A stretch of 64,000 bases of DNA from assembly GCF_002222055.1 (NCBI RefSeq), contig NZ_MUGS01000029.1, forward strand, positions 45,533 through 109,532, in the 5' to 3' direction. Source of the DNA: Flavobacterium araucananum. Lineage in GTDB: Bacteria; Bacteroidota; Bacteroidia; Flavobacteriales; Flavobacteriaceae. Numbering within the stretch: position 1 is the stretch's first letter; the number at the start of each line of letters is the position of its first letter. The notes under the pieces are model-generated. The model saw nothing but the letters and a program-made list of their open reading frames with translations. It was not told where the DNA came from and ran no database searches. Shown in pieces: positions 38,826 to 48,478 of the stretch. A program made the position numbers and the translations under genes.

Positions 38826-39431
38826 ATGAAAAAAATATTTATCATCAACGGCAGTCAAAATTTTGCGCATTCAGGCGGAAAATTCAATGAAACCGTTACC
38901 GATTGGACAATCGAATTCTTAAAAAAAAGCAAGCAATTCGAAATTAAAACAACCGACATCAAACAAGATTTTGACTTAGACGAAGAAGTAGAAAAATTCG
39001 TTTGGGCAGATGTAGTTGTTTATCATACACCCGTTTGGTGGTTTCAATTACCAAATCTTTTCAAAAAATATATCGACGACGTTTTCACAGCCGGACACAA
39101 TAAAGGAATTTACAAAAGTGACGGAAGAACCAGAACAAATCCGGATATTAATTACGGGACCGGCGGACAATTACACGGACGTAAATATATGCTAACCACA
39201 AGTTGGAATGCACCTGCAACGGCTTTTACCCTTCCTGGAGAATTTTTTGAAGAAACGTCTGTAGATGACGGAGCTATGTTTGGCTTTCATAAAATGAATA
39301 AATTTACAGGGATGCAAAAACTGGACGGTTTCCATTTTCATGATGTCGAAAAAGGTGCCACTGCAGAAAATATCGATATCTTTAAGGAAAACTATACCAA
39401 ACATTTAGAACAAACCTTTAAAACTCTATAA
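38826..39431 (+). CDS. mdaB: NAD(P)H:quinone oxidoreductase, MdaB-like flavoprotein
   Basis: 201 residues, flavodoxin-like fold. N-terminal FIINGSQNFAHSGGKFNE phosphate-binding stretch, YHTPVWWFQLPNLFKKYID, and the MdaB-type block GGQLHGRKYMLTTSWNAP with the C-terminal FHFHDVEKGA. Transfers two electrons from NADPH to quinones, avoiding semiquinones. The next gene, 2 bp downstream, encodes a YgiN-like monooxygenase, the same pairing as mdaB-ygiN in E. coli, which supports the assignment. Confidence 0.88.
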   Translation: MKKIFIINGSQNFAHSGGKFNETVTDWTIEFLKKSKQFEIKTTDIKQDFDLDEEVEKFVWADVVVYHTPVWWFQLPNLFKKYIDDVFTAGHNKGIYKSDGRTRTNPDINYGTGGQLHGRKYMLTTSWNAPATAFTLPGEFFEETSVDDGAMFGFHKMNKFTGMQKLDGFHFHDVEKGATAENIDIFKENYTKHLEQTFKTL

Positions 39432-39433
39432 TT

Positions 39434-39712
39434 ATGATCTCAATTACAGCAATTTTTAAAAGCAAACCAGAGAATATAGAACAAGTTCAAAGCATGTTAA
39501 ATCACCTGGTTACCGAAACCAGAAAGGAAGCAGCTTGTGTTCGTTACGACCTTCACCATGCTAATCATGTTTTCATTATTTGGGAAGAATGGAAAGATCA
39601 GGCAGGTCTTGATATTCATGACAACCAACCTTATCTATTAGATTTTATTGCTAAAAGCGAAAGTTTAGTGTCCTCGCCTATTCAGGTTTATAAAACGGTT
39701 CAAATATTATAA
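39434..39712 (+). CDS. YgiN-like antibiotic biosynthesis monooxygenase (ABM domain)
   Basis: 92 residues, a single ABM (dimeric alpha-beta barrel) domain: ISITAIFKSKPENIEQVQSML, EAACVRYDLHHANHVFIIWEEWKDQ, then DIHDNQPYL. Cofactor-free monooxygenases of this type oxidise quinols in E. coli (YgiN). Starts 2 bp after the MdaB-like stop, strongly suggesting translational coupling and a joint quinone redox function. Confidence 0.85.
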   Translation: MISITAIFKSKPENIEQVQSMLNHLVTETRKEAACVRYDLHHANHVFIIWEEWKDQAGLDIHDNQPYLLDFIAKSESLVSSPIQVYKTVQIL

Positions 39713-39723
39713 TTCAAGAAACA

Positions 39724-40701
39724 ATGAAAGCACTTTTTACCAATACTTACGAATCTGAATTTGTAAGCACAGAAATGGAGAAACCAACTCCAAAAACCGG
39801 AGAAGTTTTAATAAAAATACACGCAAGCGGTGTAAACCCAATCGATAACAAAATCAGACTTGGACTTTCGCCTTATGCATCACCTGTTTTACCCGCCATT
39901 TTAGGAACAGATCTTGCCGGAGTAATCGAAGCAATTGGCGAAGGCGTTACCCAATTTAAAGTTGGCGACGAAGTTTACGGACTTGCCGGAGGCGTTTTAG
40001 GACTTCAGGGAACTTTAGCCGAATATACTGCCGTTGACGCAGATTTATTAGCCATAAAACCAAAAAACTTAACCATGAAAGAAGCTGCCGGAATTCCGCT
40101 TGTATTGCTTACCGCCTGGGAAGGTTTGATTGACAGAGCCAGAGTACAAAAAGGCGACAAAGTTTTGGTTCATGCCGGAGCTGGAGGCGTTGGTCACATG
40201 GTAGTTCAGTTAGCCAAAAATCTTGGAGCAGATGTTTACGCAACAGTTTCTGAGCAAAAAGCAGATTTCGTAAAATCATTTGGAGCAACCGCAATTGATA
40301 AAAATACTCCCGTTGAAGATTACGTAAATCAATACACAAACGGAGAAGGATTCGACGTTATTTACGATACTCTTGGCGGACAATCTTTTGATGATTCGCT
40401 AAAAGCCATTCGTCATTACGGTCAAATTAGTAGTTGTTATGCTTTCGGGACACATACTTTGGCAACAAGTTCACTTCGTTCTGCTAGTATTCACGGCGTT
40501 TTTGTACTACACCCGATGATTGGCAATGAAAGAAGAAAACATCACGGTGATATCCTGAAACAAACCACAAAACTAATTGAAGAAGGAAAATTAAAACCTA
40601 TCATAGATCCCCGAAAATTCACGCTGGACAATGCCATAGAAGCACACAAAGCCGTAAGTGACGGTTCAGCAATAGGGAAAATTGTTGTAGATATTGTTTA
40701 A
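39724..40701 (+). CDS. NADPH-dependent medium-chain alcohol dehydrogenase / quinone reductase
   Basis: 325 residues, zinc-free MDR fold. N-terminal GVNPIDNKIRLGLSP and LGTDLAGVIEAIGEGV, nucleotide-binding VLVHAGAGGVGHMVVQLAK (Rossmann), and FDVIYDTLGGQSFDDSL. Lacks the zinc-ligand clusters of classical ADHs. Follows the YgiN-like gene by 11 bp; the three genes probably form an operon for quinone or enone detoxification. No regulator is adjacent, but the AraC/AKR pair lies just upstream. Confidence 0.9.
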   Translation: MKALFTNTYESEFVSTEMEKPTPKTGEVLIKIHASGVNPIDNKIRLGLSPYASPVLPAILGTDLAGVIEAIGEGVTQFKVGDEVYGLAGGVLGLQGTLAEYTAVDADLLAIKPKNLTMKEAAGIPLVLLTAWEGLIDRARVQKGDKVLVHAGAGGVGHMVVQLAKNLGADVYATVSEQKADFVKSFGATAIDKNTPVEDYVNQYTNGEGFDVIYDTLGGQSFDDSLKAIRHYGQISSCYAFGTHTLATSSLRSASIHGVFVLHPMIGNERRKHHGDILKQTTKLIEEGKLKPIIDPRKFTLDNAIEAHKAVSDGSAIGKIVVDIV

Positions 40702-40711
40702 GTTTTTTTTT

Positions 40712-40804
40712 GCCACGAATTTCACTAATTTTCACTAATTTTCACTAATTCATTGCTAAACTCTTGATGCTTAAAATTCGTGTAGATTCGTGGAATTCGT
40801 GGCA
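40712..40804. repeat. Imperfect palindromic intergenic repeat (CACGAATTTCAC family)
   Basis: TGCCACGAATTTCAC on the left and GTGGAATTCGTGGCA on the right are imperfect reverse complements, with three tandem TTCACTAATT units inside. Related to the arms at 49098-49254. Fills most of the gap before the methyltransferase gene. Confidence 0.55.
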
Positions 40805-40900
40805 ATCTTTTTTTAAGTTTAAAAAATAAATAATTCGTGCTCATTCGTGACCCGAGCGATAGCGAACAGGCGAAGCAAATTCGTGGCAAACTTTTACTAA

Positions 40901-41608
40901 CTATTTAATCCCGCCAAAAGCACCAAAACACATATTTTTATGCAAGATTTCAACGCTGGTAAACCCAACTTTTTTCATTAAATCTAACTGGTAGTTCATA
41001 GATCTTGGCGTATCTTCCTTCTCAATATAATCAAATACTTTCTGGCGATATTCTGCTCCGCCAATTCCTTCTAAATATTCGCCGTAACGTTGCCAGGTAT
41101 ATTCGTTTAGCAAGTCTGTATCCTGAGTAATTAGATCCGAAATCATAAAACAACCTCCTGGTTTTAATAATTTAAAGATTTTAGCAAAAGTCGTTTCCCA
41201 ATCTTCATCATCACGCAAATGATGCAAAACGGCTCCTGCCAGAATAATATCAAAATGGTTTTCCGGTAATTCGACTTCACGGATATCACCCTGCTTTACT
41301 TCTACTTTTCCGTTTGTTTCTTTTGATATCCTTGCAAAAGCCCTGTCTAACATAGGCAAGCTTAAATCGACCAAAGTGCAATTTAAATTTGGCGTTTTAG
41401 ACAGCATCTTTAAAGTATAATTTCCGGCTCCACAACCAATATCCAAAACATTGATCGCATCAGGAACAATTCTTTTAGAAGCCTCAGTAATTAATTCTAA
41501 TGAGATTGTAGCATCAATTGTCGCCACCTGACCGGTATCTAAATTCGAAAAGCGCTCGACATCATTATCAAACCTTTCTTTGATTTCTGCAATAGTTGAT
41601 TTTTTCAT
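40901..41608 (-). CDS. Class I SAM-dependent methyltransferase
   Basis: 235 residues. Motif I VLDIGCGAGNYTLKML, then LVDLSLPMLDRAF and ILAGAVLHHL (post-II) and FKLLKPGGCFMISD. UbiE/ArsM-like small-molecule methyltransferase; the acceptor is unknown. Single gene, with a convergent quinone-reductase gene on one side and repeats on the other. Confidence 0.85.
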   Translation of the reverse strand: MKKSTIAEIKERFDNDVERFSNLDTGQVATIDATISLELITEASKRIVPDAINVLDIGCGAGNYTLKMLSKTPNLNCTLVDLSLPMLDRAFARISKETNGKVEVKQGDIREVELPENHFDIILAGAVLHHLRDDEDWETTFAKIFKLLKPGGCFMISDLITQDTDLLNEYTWQRYGEYLEGIGGAEYRQKVFDYIEKEDTPRSMNYQLDLMKKVGFTSVEILHKNMCFGAFGGIK

Positions 41609-42160
41609 AGTTTTTTGTTTTTTTATTGCCCGCGGTTTTTACGGATTTAAACTGGTTTGCACTGATTTGTTTTGATAAACTTAGTCTGTTTTTTTTGCCA
41701 CAGATTAAAAAGATTATACAGATTATCTTTAAGCTTAATTAAATTTTAAAAATCAACCCGTTGCGTGTAATTAATTTTAACACATAGAAACATAGATTTT
41801 GGACCTTCAAAAAAGGCGTTTCACTTATTTAAAATACACATAACTAAGCTATGTGAAAGAAATGTATTTCTTTTTGCGTTCTTTTTAGCTAAAAAAATCT
41901 ATGTCTCTATGTGTTAAATTTATTTTTTTTGACCCAAGCGAAGCGAACAGACGAAGTAATTATACCCAACGGGTTAAAAATCAATTTAAATCCTTTTAAT
42001 CTGTGGCATAACTTTTTTAGCGCATAGAGAAAAAAAATCCGTGCCAACTCGTTTTAATCCGTGTCATCCGCGTGCCATCTATTTTTTTATCAAAACTACC
42101 ACTTTGATATATACTTTAAAAATACTTATTTTGTCAATTATTAATACTTAATAGGTATTT
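41609..42160. other. 552-bp intergenic region filled with repeats and the LysR promoter
   Basis: Contains fragments of the (GA)TTTAATCTGTGG/ACAGATTAAAAAG family around 41690 and 42000, the full palindromic repeat copy at 41779-41915, and a short ACCCAAGCGAAGCGAACAG element near 41932. Upstream of LysR, TTTG (42103) and TATTTTG (42127-42133) may form a promoter with one base missing from the -7 consensus. No ORF found. Confidence 0.5.
41779..41915. repeat. Dispersed palindromic repeat, copy 3
   Basis: Left end AACACATAGAAACATAG, right end CTATGTCTCTATGTGTT (one mismatch to a perfect inverted repeat), core AAAAAGGCGTTTCACTT. Confidence 0.75.
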
Positions 42161-43042
42161 ATGGAATTACGTCACTTAAGATATTTTTTGGCTGTAGCCG
42201 AAGAATTAAATTTTACAAAAGCAGCCGAAAAACTTTTTATTTCGCAACCACCGCTAAGCCGACAAATCATTGAACTGGAAGAAGAAATTCAGGTGCGCTT
42301 ATTTATCAGAAACAATAAAAAAGTCGAATTGACCGAGGCAGGAAAATATTTTAAAGAAGAGGTCACAGCACTTTTTCAGCACTTGGAACGTATTACAATC
42401 AAAACTCAAAAAATTGCCCAAAATGTTTCCGGCGAATTTAGAATCGCATACATCAGTTCGATTTATTCTGCTGTAATTTCAGAATTGATACAACATCTGA
42501 AAGTGCAATTTCCGTACGTAAATTTCAAACTTTTTGAAATATCGACAACCAAGCAAATTGATGCTTTAGAACAAGGGAAAATAGATTTAGGAATTATTCG
42601 TTCTCCCATAAAATCTACCCGGATAAAAGCACAATTGTGGTTTCAGGATGGATTTTCGGTCGTATATAATAAACGTTTGATTCAGATTAATTCAGAAAAA
42701 GAAATTCCGAATTTGAAAGAAGAAACTTTCGTATTCTTCAACAAAAACTATGCACCACATTATCACGAAGTTTTATTAGAATTGTGTGCCTTTTATGGTT
42801 TTGCACCAAAAGTGGTTCATGAATCAAACAACATCAATTCGATTGTGCAATTGGTAAAAAACGGATTGGGAATTTCGATAGTTCCTTCTAATATTGCCAA
42901 AAACAATCAAGATCCTGAAATTGGTTTTATCGAATTAAAAAAAGTCAATTTAATGACTGATGTTTCGTTAATCACTTCAAAAGAAGATGCTTCTGAAATC
43001 ACAAAATCAGCTGTTGCTTTTTTATTGAATTTTAAAAGATAG
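42161..43042 (+). CDS. LysR-family transcriptional regulator
   Basis: 293 residues. N-terminal winged HTH (MELRHLRYFLAVAEELNFTKAAEKLFISQPPLSRQI region), coupling helix to about residue 85, and two-lobed effector domain at about 90-293 (RIAYISSIYSAVISELI, then LVKNGLGISIVPSNIA). No divergent partner gene is adjacent, so the regulated gene is not evident. An upstream TACTTAATAGGTA near the start codon could be an autoregulatory site. Confidence 0.9.
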   Translation: MELRHLRYFLAVAEELNFTKAAEKLFISQPPLSRQIIELEEEIQVRLFIRNNKKVELTEAGKYFKEEVTALFQHLERITIKTQKIAQNVSGEFRIAYISSIYSAVISELIQHLKVQFPYVNFKLFEISTTKQIDALEQGKIDLGIIRSPIKSTRIKAQLWFQDGFSVVYNKRLIQINSEKEIPNLKEETFVFFNKNYAPHYHEVLLELCAFYGFAPKVVHESNNINSIVQLVKNGLGISIVPSNIAKNNQDPEIGFIELKKVNLMTDVSLITSKEDASEITKSAVAFLLNFKR

Positions 43043-43414
43043 AGTTGTCACGAATTGCACAAATTTTCGCAAATTAGTTTTAATATGGAAATCCGTAAAA
43101 ATTAGTTTTTATAAGTCGCTAAATTGCATACTTTAAAAATAATCTCGCCAAGTCGCAAAGATTCTATTTTAAAGCCACAGATTAAAAGATTAAAAAAATC
43201 TGCTTCATCTGCGTGAAACAAAAAACTTTGCGACTCTGCGGCTTTGCGAGATTAATAAATCAAAAACATACGCATAAATACAAACCAATTCGTGAAAATT
43301 CGAGGAATTCGTGGCAAAAAAACGTTACAATTTATCACAGTATACAACACATTTAAAACATAACTTTTAAATACCTTAGCAAATTATAATTCTACTTAAA
43401 TAAAACCAACAAAA
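43043..43414. other. Intergenic repeat-rich region without a gene
   Basis: 372 bp. Mirrored fragments of the AGATTAAAAGATTAAAAAAATC and TTCGTGAAAATTCGAGGAATTCGTGGCA families occur. No ORF or clear hairpin terminator was seen. A promoter for the DUF2130 gene is presumably near 43340-43400 but I could not assign it. Confidence 0.4.
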
Positions 43415-44695
43415 ATGGCGGAGCAATCTTCAATTCAGTGTCCAAATTGCGGAACAACTATCGACGTAAATGATATTCTAAAGCATCAGTTAGAGGATAG
43501 TATCCGTAAAGAATATCAACAAAAAGCGAATGCTCAATCCCGGGAATTAGAACTTAAAAATGAGCAATTCGAAAAAGCCAAAACTGAATTTGAAGCCAAA
43601 AAGAAACAAGAAAATGAACTTTTTGCCGAACGACTGGAGCGTGAAAAAAAAGTAGCAGAAAAAGAAATTACCGAAAAATTAAAAACTAAACTTGACGAAG
43701 AAAACAAAGATCGTTTGCTTTCGATGGAAAAAGAGCTTTCTGAAAAATCAGAAAAACTTCGTGAACTTAATAAAATGACGGGCGAAATTGCCAAACTTCA
43801 ACGTGAAAAACTGGAGATGAAAGACGCCATCGAAGCCGAAGCTCAAAAGCAACTTAATGCTACTTTGGTTCTGGAACGTGATAAAATTCGCAAACAGGAA
43901 GAAGAAAAAAACGAGCTAAAAATAAAAGAATACCAGAAACAATCTGACGATCAAAAGAAGCTGATCGAAGAAATGAAACGCAAGCAGGAACAGGGTTCAA
44001 TGCAATTGCAAGGCGAAGTAATGGAACTGGCAATTGAGGAATGGCTCGCTAATAATTTTCCTTTAGACAGTATCGACGAAATTAAAAAAGGTGCAAATGG
44101 TGCCGATTGTCTTCAGGTTGTAAACACCCGCGAATTGCAAAACTGTGGTTCTATTTATTACGAAAGTAAGCGTACAAAAGCTTTTCAGCCTGCCTGGATA
44201 GAGAAATTCAAGAATGATATTAGAACTAAAAGAGCCAATATTGGTGTTTTGGTGACCGAGGTAATGCCTGCCGGAATGGATCGTATGGGCATGCGTGACG
44301 GAATCTGGATTTGTACCTATGAAGAGTTTAAGGGTTTAAGTGCCGTTTTACGTCAATCCTTAATTCAGGTAAGTCAGGCTGTTCAGGCACAGGAAAACAA
44401 AGGCGACAAAATGTCGATGTTGTATGATTTCCTGACCAGCAACGAATTCCGTTTGCAAATTGAAGGTATTGTAGAAGGTTTTACCCAAATGCAGGGTGAT
44501 CTTGATTCTGAGAAAAGAGCGATGCAACGTATCTGGAAACAACGCGAAAAACAAATCGAAAAAGTAGTTCATAACACTTTAGGAATGTACGGTTCGATTC
44601 GTGGTATTGCCGGAAATGCAGTGCAAACCGTGCGTGCTCTGGAACTTGATTTTATCGAAGAGGATAAAGAAGATCCTAAGGAATTGTTAGAATAA
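43415..44695 (+). CDS. DUF2130 protein (zinc ribbon, coiled coil, PD-(D/E)XK-like domain)
   Basis: 426 residues. N-terminal CPNCGTTIDV half-ribbon (Cys9, Cys12), long charged coiled coil at about 30-200, and the DUF2130 domain after about 205: GANGADCLQVVNTRELQNCG, IYYESKRTKAFQPAWIEKFK and VLVTEVMPAGMDRMG. The Asp, Glu-x-Lys pattern is consistent with a PD-(D/E)XK nuclease-like core. Cellular role is not established; it is common in many bacteria and sometimes found near phage-related genes, but nothing of that kind is here. Confidence 0.85.
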   Translation: MAEQSSIQCPNCGTTIDVNDILKHQLEDSIRKEYQQKANAQSRELELKNEQFEKAKTEFEAKKKQENELFAERLEREKKVAEKEITEKLKTKLDEENKDRLLSMEKELSEKSEKLRELNKMTGEIAKLQREKLEMKDAIEAEAQKQLNATLVLERDKIRKQEEEKNELKIKEYQKQSDDQKKLIEEMKRKQEQGSMQLQGEVMELAIEEWLANNFPLDSIDEIKKGANGADCLQVVNTRELQNCGSIYYESKRTKAFQPAWIEKFKNDIRTKRANIGVLVTEVMPAGMDRMGMRDGIWICTYEEFKGLSAVLRQSLIQVSQAVQAQENKGDKMSMLYDFLTSNEFRLQIEGIVEGFTQMQGDLDSEKRAMQRIWKQREKQIEKVVHNTLGMYGSIRGIAGNAVQTVRALELDFIEEDKEDPKELLE

Positions 44696-44707
44696 TAGCC
44701 TACAGAT

Positions 44708-44731
44708 TTCAACGGATTTTGATCCGTTGAA
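44708..44731. terminator. Hairpin between convergent genes
   Basis: TTCAACGGAT (44708-44717) and ATCCGTTGAA (44722-44731), a perfect 10-bp stem with TTTG loop, between the DUF2130 stop and the stop of the META gene. U tract weak in both directions. Confidence 0.45.
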
Positions 44732-44767
44732 GTCAAAATTACATTAAACATTGAAAGTAAAAATAAT

Positions 44768-45550
44768 CTAATCTACTTTTCTAAAAACCAAAAGTTTACC
44801 TGAAGGATTAGAAAGTGTCAATCTGTTATCACCAATATTGTATGTTGTTGTACTTTGAAGCGCTTGTATAAATTGAGTTTCTTTATTTCCAGGTGCGCAT
44901 GCCATCATAGTCGAGATTACTTTTGAAAATCTTAAGAGGTCTTTTTCATAAAAAATGCTGCCACTAATCGCATTACAACCCCCAAAACCCATAAACTTAT
45001 TTTCGGACGAATTAATTTCGATTCTGGGAAGCTCCTTTTGAAAATCAGTTACAAAAACTTTGAATCCGTTTAGTTCTTCTAAAACCCAAATATCATGCAG
45101 GCGATAATCAGTATTATATTTCCCGCATCCATTGAGCTTTTTTGATTCAAGCTCCGAATTATTTTTAATTTCAACCGAAACTTTATAGGGAGAAATGGCA
45201 CCGGACATTGAATTCTGACAATCGACCTGCTGAATTGTAATTGTCGCAACAGAACTTTCGTTACTTACTTTATACCTCTTTACATTTGCATCCATCGCTT
45301 TTATAGGTTCTGTTGCGGGATAACTAAGTTTTTCTTTTCCAGCAATTAGCGAAGTAAAAAGTATTTCTTCATTTCCCATTTTCAGTTCCCAAAAAGGCTC
45401 GTTTCCAGTTGCAATCAGGTAATACTTCATTTCATCTTCCTGAGATCCATACTCAGAAGTAGTTTCTTTTTTATCTGAAATTTTGCCTGCTGTAGTTTTA
45501 CAACCTGCTATCAATGAAAGCAATAGCAAAAATGAAAGTAATTTTTTCAT
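44768..45550 (-). CDS. META-domain lipoprotein with COG3650-type domain
   Basis: 260 residues. Lipoprotein signal with lipobox IAGC (Cys17). The first domain (about 45-150) has the ATGNEPFWELKM start of COG3650-type copper-resistance/HslJ-associated proteins. The second is a META domain (about 155-260): WVLEELNGFKV, FGGCNAISGS and FSKVISTMMACAP, ending QALQSTTTYNIGDNRLTL. Envelope protein, probably in heat/antibiotic stress as inferred from HslJ relatives. Divergent from nirB with 269 bp between. Confidence 0.85.
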   Translation of the reverse strand: MKKLLSFLLLLSLIAGCKTTAGKISDKKETTSEYGSQEDEMKYYLIATGNEPFWELKMGNEEILFTSLIAGKEKLSYPATEPIKAMDANVKRYKVSNESSVATITIQQVDCQNSMSGAISPYKVSVEIKNNSELESKKLNGCGKYNTDYRLHDIWVLEELNGFKVFVTDFQKELPRIEINSSENKFMGFGGCNAISGSIFYEKDLLRFSKVISTMMACAPGNKETQFIQALQSTTTYNIGDNRLTLSNPSGKLLVFRKVD

Positions 45551-45758
45551 GGAATTTAGGTTAAGAATATTTCATTTAAATAAAACATCTGTAAAATTCT
45601 TATGAAATTACGACATTTTTTTGAAATTCTTATTTAGAATCTTTTCAAATTTATAATAATCGTAATTCCCTAAATTCCTTCGAAAAGCGCATTAGGTAAG
45701 ACCTTACAACATAATACGTAGTTATAAAAAGCATTTTTCTAACAAAAACCCATCGTAA

Positions 45759-45793
45759 TTACGTATTTTTATAAGTACAAATACTTATATTTG
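45759..45793 (+). promoter_or_regulatory. nirB promoter with NarL-like 7-4-7 operator
   Basis: TTACGTA at 45759-45765 and then ATAAGTA-CAAA-TACTTAT at 45771-45788, an inverted repeat whose TACTTAT exactly matches the NarL heptamer consensus TACYYMT. The -7 element TATATTTG (45786-45793) overlaps its last three bases. The nitrate reductase promoter at 57241-57271 has the same geometry. No clear -33 TTG is present, compatible with activator dependence. A further TACGTA lies at 45715. Confidence 0.65.
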
Positions 45794-45819
45794 TATAATA
45801 ATACTTAATTTAAAAAATC

Positions 45820-48333
45820 ATGATAAGAGTAATAGTAGTTGGAAACGGCATGGTTGGTTATAAGTTTTGCGAAAAATTCATTGCAAAATCAGGGCAGGAA
45901 AAGTATCAGATTACCATATTTGGAGAAGAACCCCGACGTGCATATGACCGTGTTCATTTGAGTGAATACTTTGGAGGAAAAACTACAGACGATTTATCAC
46001 TTTCAACCAGGGCATGGTACACAGAAAACAACATTATACTAAATACTTCTGAATTAATTACAGATATTAATCGCAAAGACAAAACAATACATACCCATTT
46101 AGAAAAAACACATACGTACGATTACTTAGTTCTTGCAACAGGATCATCGGCTTTTGTTCCACCAATTGACGGAGTCGAAAAAGAAGGCGTTTTTGTATAC
46201 AGAACCATCGAAGATCTGGATGCAATAATGGCTTATGCTAAAAAAATAAAACAAAAAGGCGCCACAGAAGCCGCCGTTTTAGGTGGTGGTTTGTTAGGTC
46301 TTGAAGCAGCAAAAGCAGTCCGTGATCTGGGGCTGAATCCGCATGTAGTAGAATTTGCTCCCCGTTTAATGCCCAGACAGTTAGACAAAGGCGCAAGCGA
46401 TATGCTGCAAGCTAAAATCGAAGAACTAAACATTGGCATTCATCTTAACAAAGCCACACAATATATCGACGGAAAGGAATGCATAACGGGAATGATGTTT
46501 GCAAATGACGAATTATTAAAAGTAGACATGTTGGTTATATCTGCCGGAATCAAACCCCGCGACGAACTGGCCCGGGTTTCAGGACTTGAGGTTGGTTTGA
46601 GAGGCGGTGTTGTGGTAAACAATCAAATGCAAACATCAGATCCTACTATTTATGCCATTGGCGAAGTAGCACTTTACAATCAAAACATTTACGGACTTGT
46701 TGCTCCTGGTTACGAAATGGCAGATGTCGCTGCAGAGCAAATATTAAATGGTTCTAAAACCATGAGAGAAACGATCGATATGTCGACACAATTAAAATTA
46801 ATTGGGGTCGAAGTGGCTAGTTTTGGTGACCCTTTTGTCGAAAACAATGATGTAACCGCAATTATTTATGAGAATAAATTGAGCGGAATTTACAAAAGAA
46901 TCAATGTTACCAAAGATTCTAAAACCTTATTGGGCGGAATTTTGGTAGGAGATTCAAGTGATTACAATTCGCTTTTTCAGATTTTTAGCAATGCGATGGC
47001 GTTACCCAAAAATCCCGAAGATTTAATTTTAGGTTCCAGAGACGGATCTGAGAGTTCTGGTTTAGGAAGCGTTCTGGACTTACCGGATACCGCCGTAATT
47101 TGTTCTTGCGAAAATGTTACCAAAGGTTCTATTTGTTGCTCTCTTACAGACGAAACCTGCTCCGGTTTTGCTGACGTTGTCAAGCATACCAAAGCCACAT
47201 CTGGTTGTGGAGGTTGTAAACCAATGGTTTCTGACTTGGTAAAAGCCACTCAAAAATCACTAGGGAAAGAAGTAAAAGATGTTATTTGTGAACACTTTAG
47301 CTACAACCGTCAGGAATTATACGATCTGGTTAAAATCAACAAATACGAAAATTTCTACGAGGTCATTGATCATCATGGCAAAGGCGATGGTTGCGAGGTT
47401 TGTAAACCGGTTCTTGCCTCTATTTTCTCAAGTATTTATAATGATACTGCCAACAAACATGTTACAACACAAGATACCAATGATCGGTTTTTAGCCAATA
47501 TTCAGCGCAACGGAACTTATTCTGTAGTACCTCGGGTTGCGGGAGGAGAAATTACGGCTGAGAAATTGATTGTGATAGGCGAAGTAGCCAAACAATTTGA
47601 TTTATATACTAAAATTACCGGTGCACAACGGGTGGATTTGTTTGGGGCACATTTGAGTGATCTGCCTAAAATCTGGAAAATCTTAATCGATAATGGTTTT
47701 GAAAGTGGTCACGCTTACGGAAAATCGCTCCGTGCTGTAAAAAGCTGTGTTGGAAATGCATGGTGTCGTTACGGAATGGACGATAGCGCCGGATTTGCAA
47801 TTGAATTAGAAAACAGATACAAAGGAATTCGTTCTCCTCATAAACTAAAAGGCGGAGTTTCGGCCTGCATTCGGGAGTGTGCCGAAGCTCGCGGAAAAGA
47901 TTTTGGATTAATCGCAGTCGAAGGCGGCTGGAATTTGTATATCGCCGGAAACGGTGGCGCAAATCCTAAACATGCCGTTTTATTAGCCGAAAAAATAGAC
48001 AAAGAAACCGTTATTAAATACCTCGATCGCTTTTTAATGTACTATATCCGTACAGCCGGGCCACTAATTAGAACCGCAACCTGGTTAGAAAAACTAGACG
48101 GTGGCTTAGCCTATTTGAAAGAAGTGATTATCGAAGACAGTCTTGGAATCTGTGAAACACTGGAAACTGAAATGCAGGGTTTGGTCAATACTTTTGAATG
48201 CGAATGGAAACAAGTATTAGAAAAACCAAGACTATTAAAACGTTTCAACCATTTTGTAAACTCAGAAGAGAAAGATGATAATGTTGTTTTTGTGCCATTA
48301 AGAGATCAAAAAGCGCCAAAAGCGTGGTTGTAA
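45820..48333 (+). CDS. nirB: Nitrite reductase (NADH) large subunit
   Basis: 837 residues, full length. FAD/NADH module about 1-400 (VVGNGMVGYKFCEKF; AAVLGGGLLGLEAAKAV). [2Fe-2S] BFD-like domain at about 427-480 (VICSCENVTK; SGCGGCKPMV), followed by a second, degenerate BFD-like segment with DGCEVCKPV. Sulfite-reductase-like half domain, then the siroheme/[4Fe-4S] ligands Cys643, Cys649, Cys683 and Cys687 (CVGNAWC; CIREC). Reduces nitrite to ammonium with NADH. NirD is encoded 341 bp downstream, separated by a repeat copy. Preceded by a strong candidate NarL-type operator. Confidence 0.96.
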   Translation: MIRVIVVGNGMVGYKFCEKFIAKSGQEKYQITIFGEEPRRAYDRVHLSEYFGGKTTDDLSLSTRAWYTENNIILNTSELITDINRKDKTIHTHLEKTHTYDYLVLATGSSAFVPPIDGVEKEGVFVYRTIEDLDAIMAYAKKIKQKGATEAAVLGGGLLGLEAAKAVRDLGLNPHVVEFAPRLMPRQLDKGASDMLQAKIEELNIGIHLNKATQYIDGKECITGMMFANDELLKVDMLVISAGIKPRDELARVSGLEVGLRGGVVVNNQMQTSDPTIYAIGEVALYNQNIYGLVAPGYEMADVAAEQILNGSKTMRETIDMSTQLKLIGVEVASFGDPFVENNDVTAIIYENKLSGIYKRINVTKDSKTLLGGILVGDSSDYNSLFQIFSNAMALPKNPEDLILGSRDGSESSGLGSVLDLPDTAVICSCENVTKGSICCSLTDETCSGFADVVKHTKATSGCGGCKPMVSDLVKATQKSLGKEVKDVICEHFSYNRQELYDLVKINKYENFYEVIDHHGKGDGCEVCKPVLASIFSSIYNDTANKHVTTQDTNDRFLANIQRNGTYSVVPRVAGGEITAEKLIVIGEVAKQFDLYTKITGAQRVDLFGAHLSDLPKIWKILIDNGFESGHAYGKSLRAVKSCVGNAWCRYGMDDSAGFAIELENRYKGIRSPHKLKGGVSACIRECAEARGKDFGLIAVEGGWNLYIAGNGGANPKHAVLLAEKIDKETVIKYLDRFLMYYIRTAGPLIRTATWLEKLDGGLAYLKEVIIEDSLGICETLETEMQGLVNTFECEWKQVLEKPRLLKRFNHFVNSEEKDDNVVFVPLRDQKAPKAWL

Positions 48334-48346
48334 TTTTTAAAATCTA

Positions 48347-48478
48347 AACACATAGAAACATAGAATAATTGAACTCAAAAAGGCGTTTCACTTGCATTAA
48401 CACACATAGCTATGTGTTAGAAATGAGTTTATTTTGATTTTCTAACCCAAAACTAAAAACCCCATGTTTCTATGTGTT
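48347..48478. repeat. Dispersed palindromic repeat, copy 4
   Basis: Left end AACACATAGAAACATAG at 48347-48363, right end CATGTTTCTATGTGTT ending 48478, core AAAAAGGCGTTTCACTTGCA. Lies in the nirB-nirD gap and stretches the distance between the two subunit genes. Beyond it, 48485-48535 is a fragment of the ACAGATTAAAGGATTAAA family. Confidence 0.75.
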
